A stretch of 64,000 nucleotides of DNA, taken from NCBI GenBank assembly GCA_964404035.1, contig CAYOIT010000002.1, positions 1 to 64,000 of the forward strand, written 5' to 3'. A program made the translations under genes and the position numbers. Every line of letters begins with the position of its first letter. Positions within the stretch are counted from its first letter, which is position 1. Origin of the DNA: CAMBRF01 sp964404035. Its GTDB lineage: Bacteria; Verrucomicrobiota; Kiritimatiellia; CAIKKV01; CAITUY01. The notes beneath the pieces are model-generated. The model had not been told where the DNA came from and made no database searches. It was given only the letters and a program-made list of their open reading frames with translations. Positions 63,380 through 64,000 of the stretch are shown here, piece by piece.

Positions 63380-64000
63380 TCAGTCCGGCAAGAACAATCT
63401 GAACTCGAACGCCGTCATCGAACAAGCCGGGAGTGTCTGAGACACGGATTGCCCCGGTACGATCTCCAGTTTCACCGAATCGTCAGTGAAACCGGCCGGG
63501 TTTGTCACCAAATTCGTGGCTGCCATGGATGGACTGCTCACACACCAGCGAGCGGCTGAAGCCGGGGCAAAGTTGCGGAGGTCGATCTCGATGGGAAGCG
63601 CCTCCGTTTCGTGCTTGTTGAAGACGATCACGTACACGGTCATTCCGTCCGCCGACCGGCTGCCGGCGGCGGTCACAGCTTCATAGAATGAGGGCAGTGT
63701 GCTCCCCACGTGTCGAGGCAGTTCCACCCGTGGCGCGTTTTGCACCTCAGCCCTCAGCAGCACCTGACCAAAATGCTGCCCCCACAATCGATAGAGGGCG
63801 TAGGCGGGCCTCACCGACCACTCCTGATCCTTGGTGGGCTCGTACGGTCTCGTACACTTCACCATGCCCCAATATCCATTGATGAACTGCCAGTAGTTCG
63901 CCATGAGCACATTCGCCTCCGGCTTCAGAAGAACACGCAGGTAATCGGCCGCAAAGAGCGCTGCGGCAAAAGAGAAGCGATACGGGACCGGCTTCTCCTG
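63380..64000 (-). CDS. Alpha-L-arabinofuranosidase (GH51), C-terminal part
   Basis: The gene continues beyond the right edge; 206 codons are present, ending with TGA at 63380. FSFAAALFAADYLRVLLKPE then ANVLMANYWQFINGYWGMV and RPAYALYRLWGQHFGQVLL match the end of the GH51 barrel and the start of its C-terminal beta-sandwich, which here ends SVSQTLPACSMTAFEFRLF. The enzyme removes terminal arabinofuranose from hemicellulose, pectin or arabinogalactan. The catalytic glutamates lie in the missing part, so activity and export cannot be judged. Confidence 0.8.
   Translation of the reverse strand, partial: QEKPVPYRFSFAAALFAADYLRVLLKPEANVLMANYWQFINGYWGMVKCTRPYEPTKDQEWSVRPAYALYRLWGQHFGQVLLRAEVQNAPRVELPRHVGSTLPSFYEAVTAAGSRSADGMTVYVIVFNKHETEALPIEIDLRNFAPASAARWCVSSPSMAATNLVTNPAGFTDDSVKLEIVPGQSVSQTLPACSMTAFEFRLFLPD

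Overview
The window looks like a scaffold from a high-GC, Gram-negative bacterium of the PVC superphylum, most likely Kiritimatiellota or a near relative in Verrucomicrobiota/Lentisphaerota. The evidence is the mix of many sulfatases and glycosidases, huge secreted beta-rich proteins (autotransporter-type repeats, glycine-rich blocks, InlB B-repeats, beta-helices), GntR regulators with sugar-binding-like domains, and very abundant short palindromic repeats between genes. No rRNA, tRNA, CRISPR array, phage or transposase gene was seen. Two runs of exactly 100 N (12893-12992, 31171-31270) are scaffold gaps, so this is a draft or metagenome assembly, and some frameshifts may be assembly errors.

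Layout. 1-12.6 kb: the end of an AraC regulator, a GH29-like fucosidase, a uroporphyrinogen-decarboxylase-like protein, a secreted LamG/beta-helix protein, a frameshifted autotransporter-repeat protein, and a GH78 alpha-L-rhamnosidase. 12.7-21 kb: a C-terminal gene remnant beside a gap, then an island of toxin-antitoxin-type modules (nucleotidyltransferase pair, AbrB/PIN, VapBC, a truncated second copy of the nucleotidyltransferase pair) and an AAA/DUF4143 ATPase, interrupted by one large secreted propeller/PA14 protein. 21-23 kb: a heparinase II/III-like lyase of visibly lower GC. 23-40 kb: three giant secreted proteins, two of them directly downstream of paralogous GntR regulators, with an AbiE-type pair and another nucleotidyltransferase pair between them. 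40-59 kb (minus strand): a polysaccharide-degradation cluster with a Gfo/Idh/MocA oxidoreductase, two giant paralogous secreted proteins that may be an undescribed hydrolase family, an FAD oxidoreductase, a sialate O-acetylesterase-like esterase and four sulfatases. 59-64 kb: a fragment of a secreted beta protein, a GH28-like beta-helix enzyme divergent from a fifth sulfatase, and the end of a GH51 arabinofuranosidase.

Together the enzymes (fucosidase, rhamnosidase, arabinofuranosidase, GH28, lyase, esterase, sulfatases) suit breakdown of a sulfated, branched polysaccharide of algal or mucin type. Most carbohydrate enzymes, including all five sulfatases, lack signal peptides, whereas the giant proteins have them.

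The most unusual observations are: (1) a shared extreme C-terminus, Gxx[FY]x[FM]R-stop, on five giant secreted proteins; (2) GntR-plus-giant-protein cassettes with palindromes over their promoters; (3) the two paralogous giant proteins of the sulfatase cluster; (4) many families of paired-hairpin repeats, one copy lying in frame inside a sulfatase and one supplying another sulfatase's stop codon; (5) promoter-like sequences placed so that several toxin-antitoxin transcripts would be leaderless.
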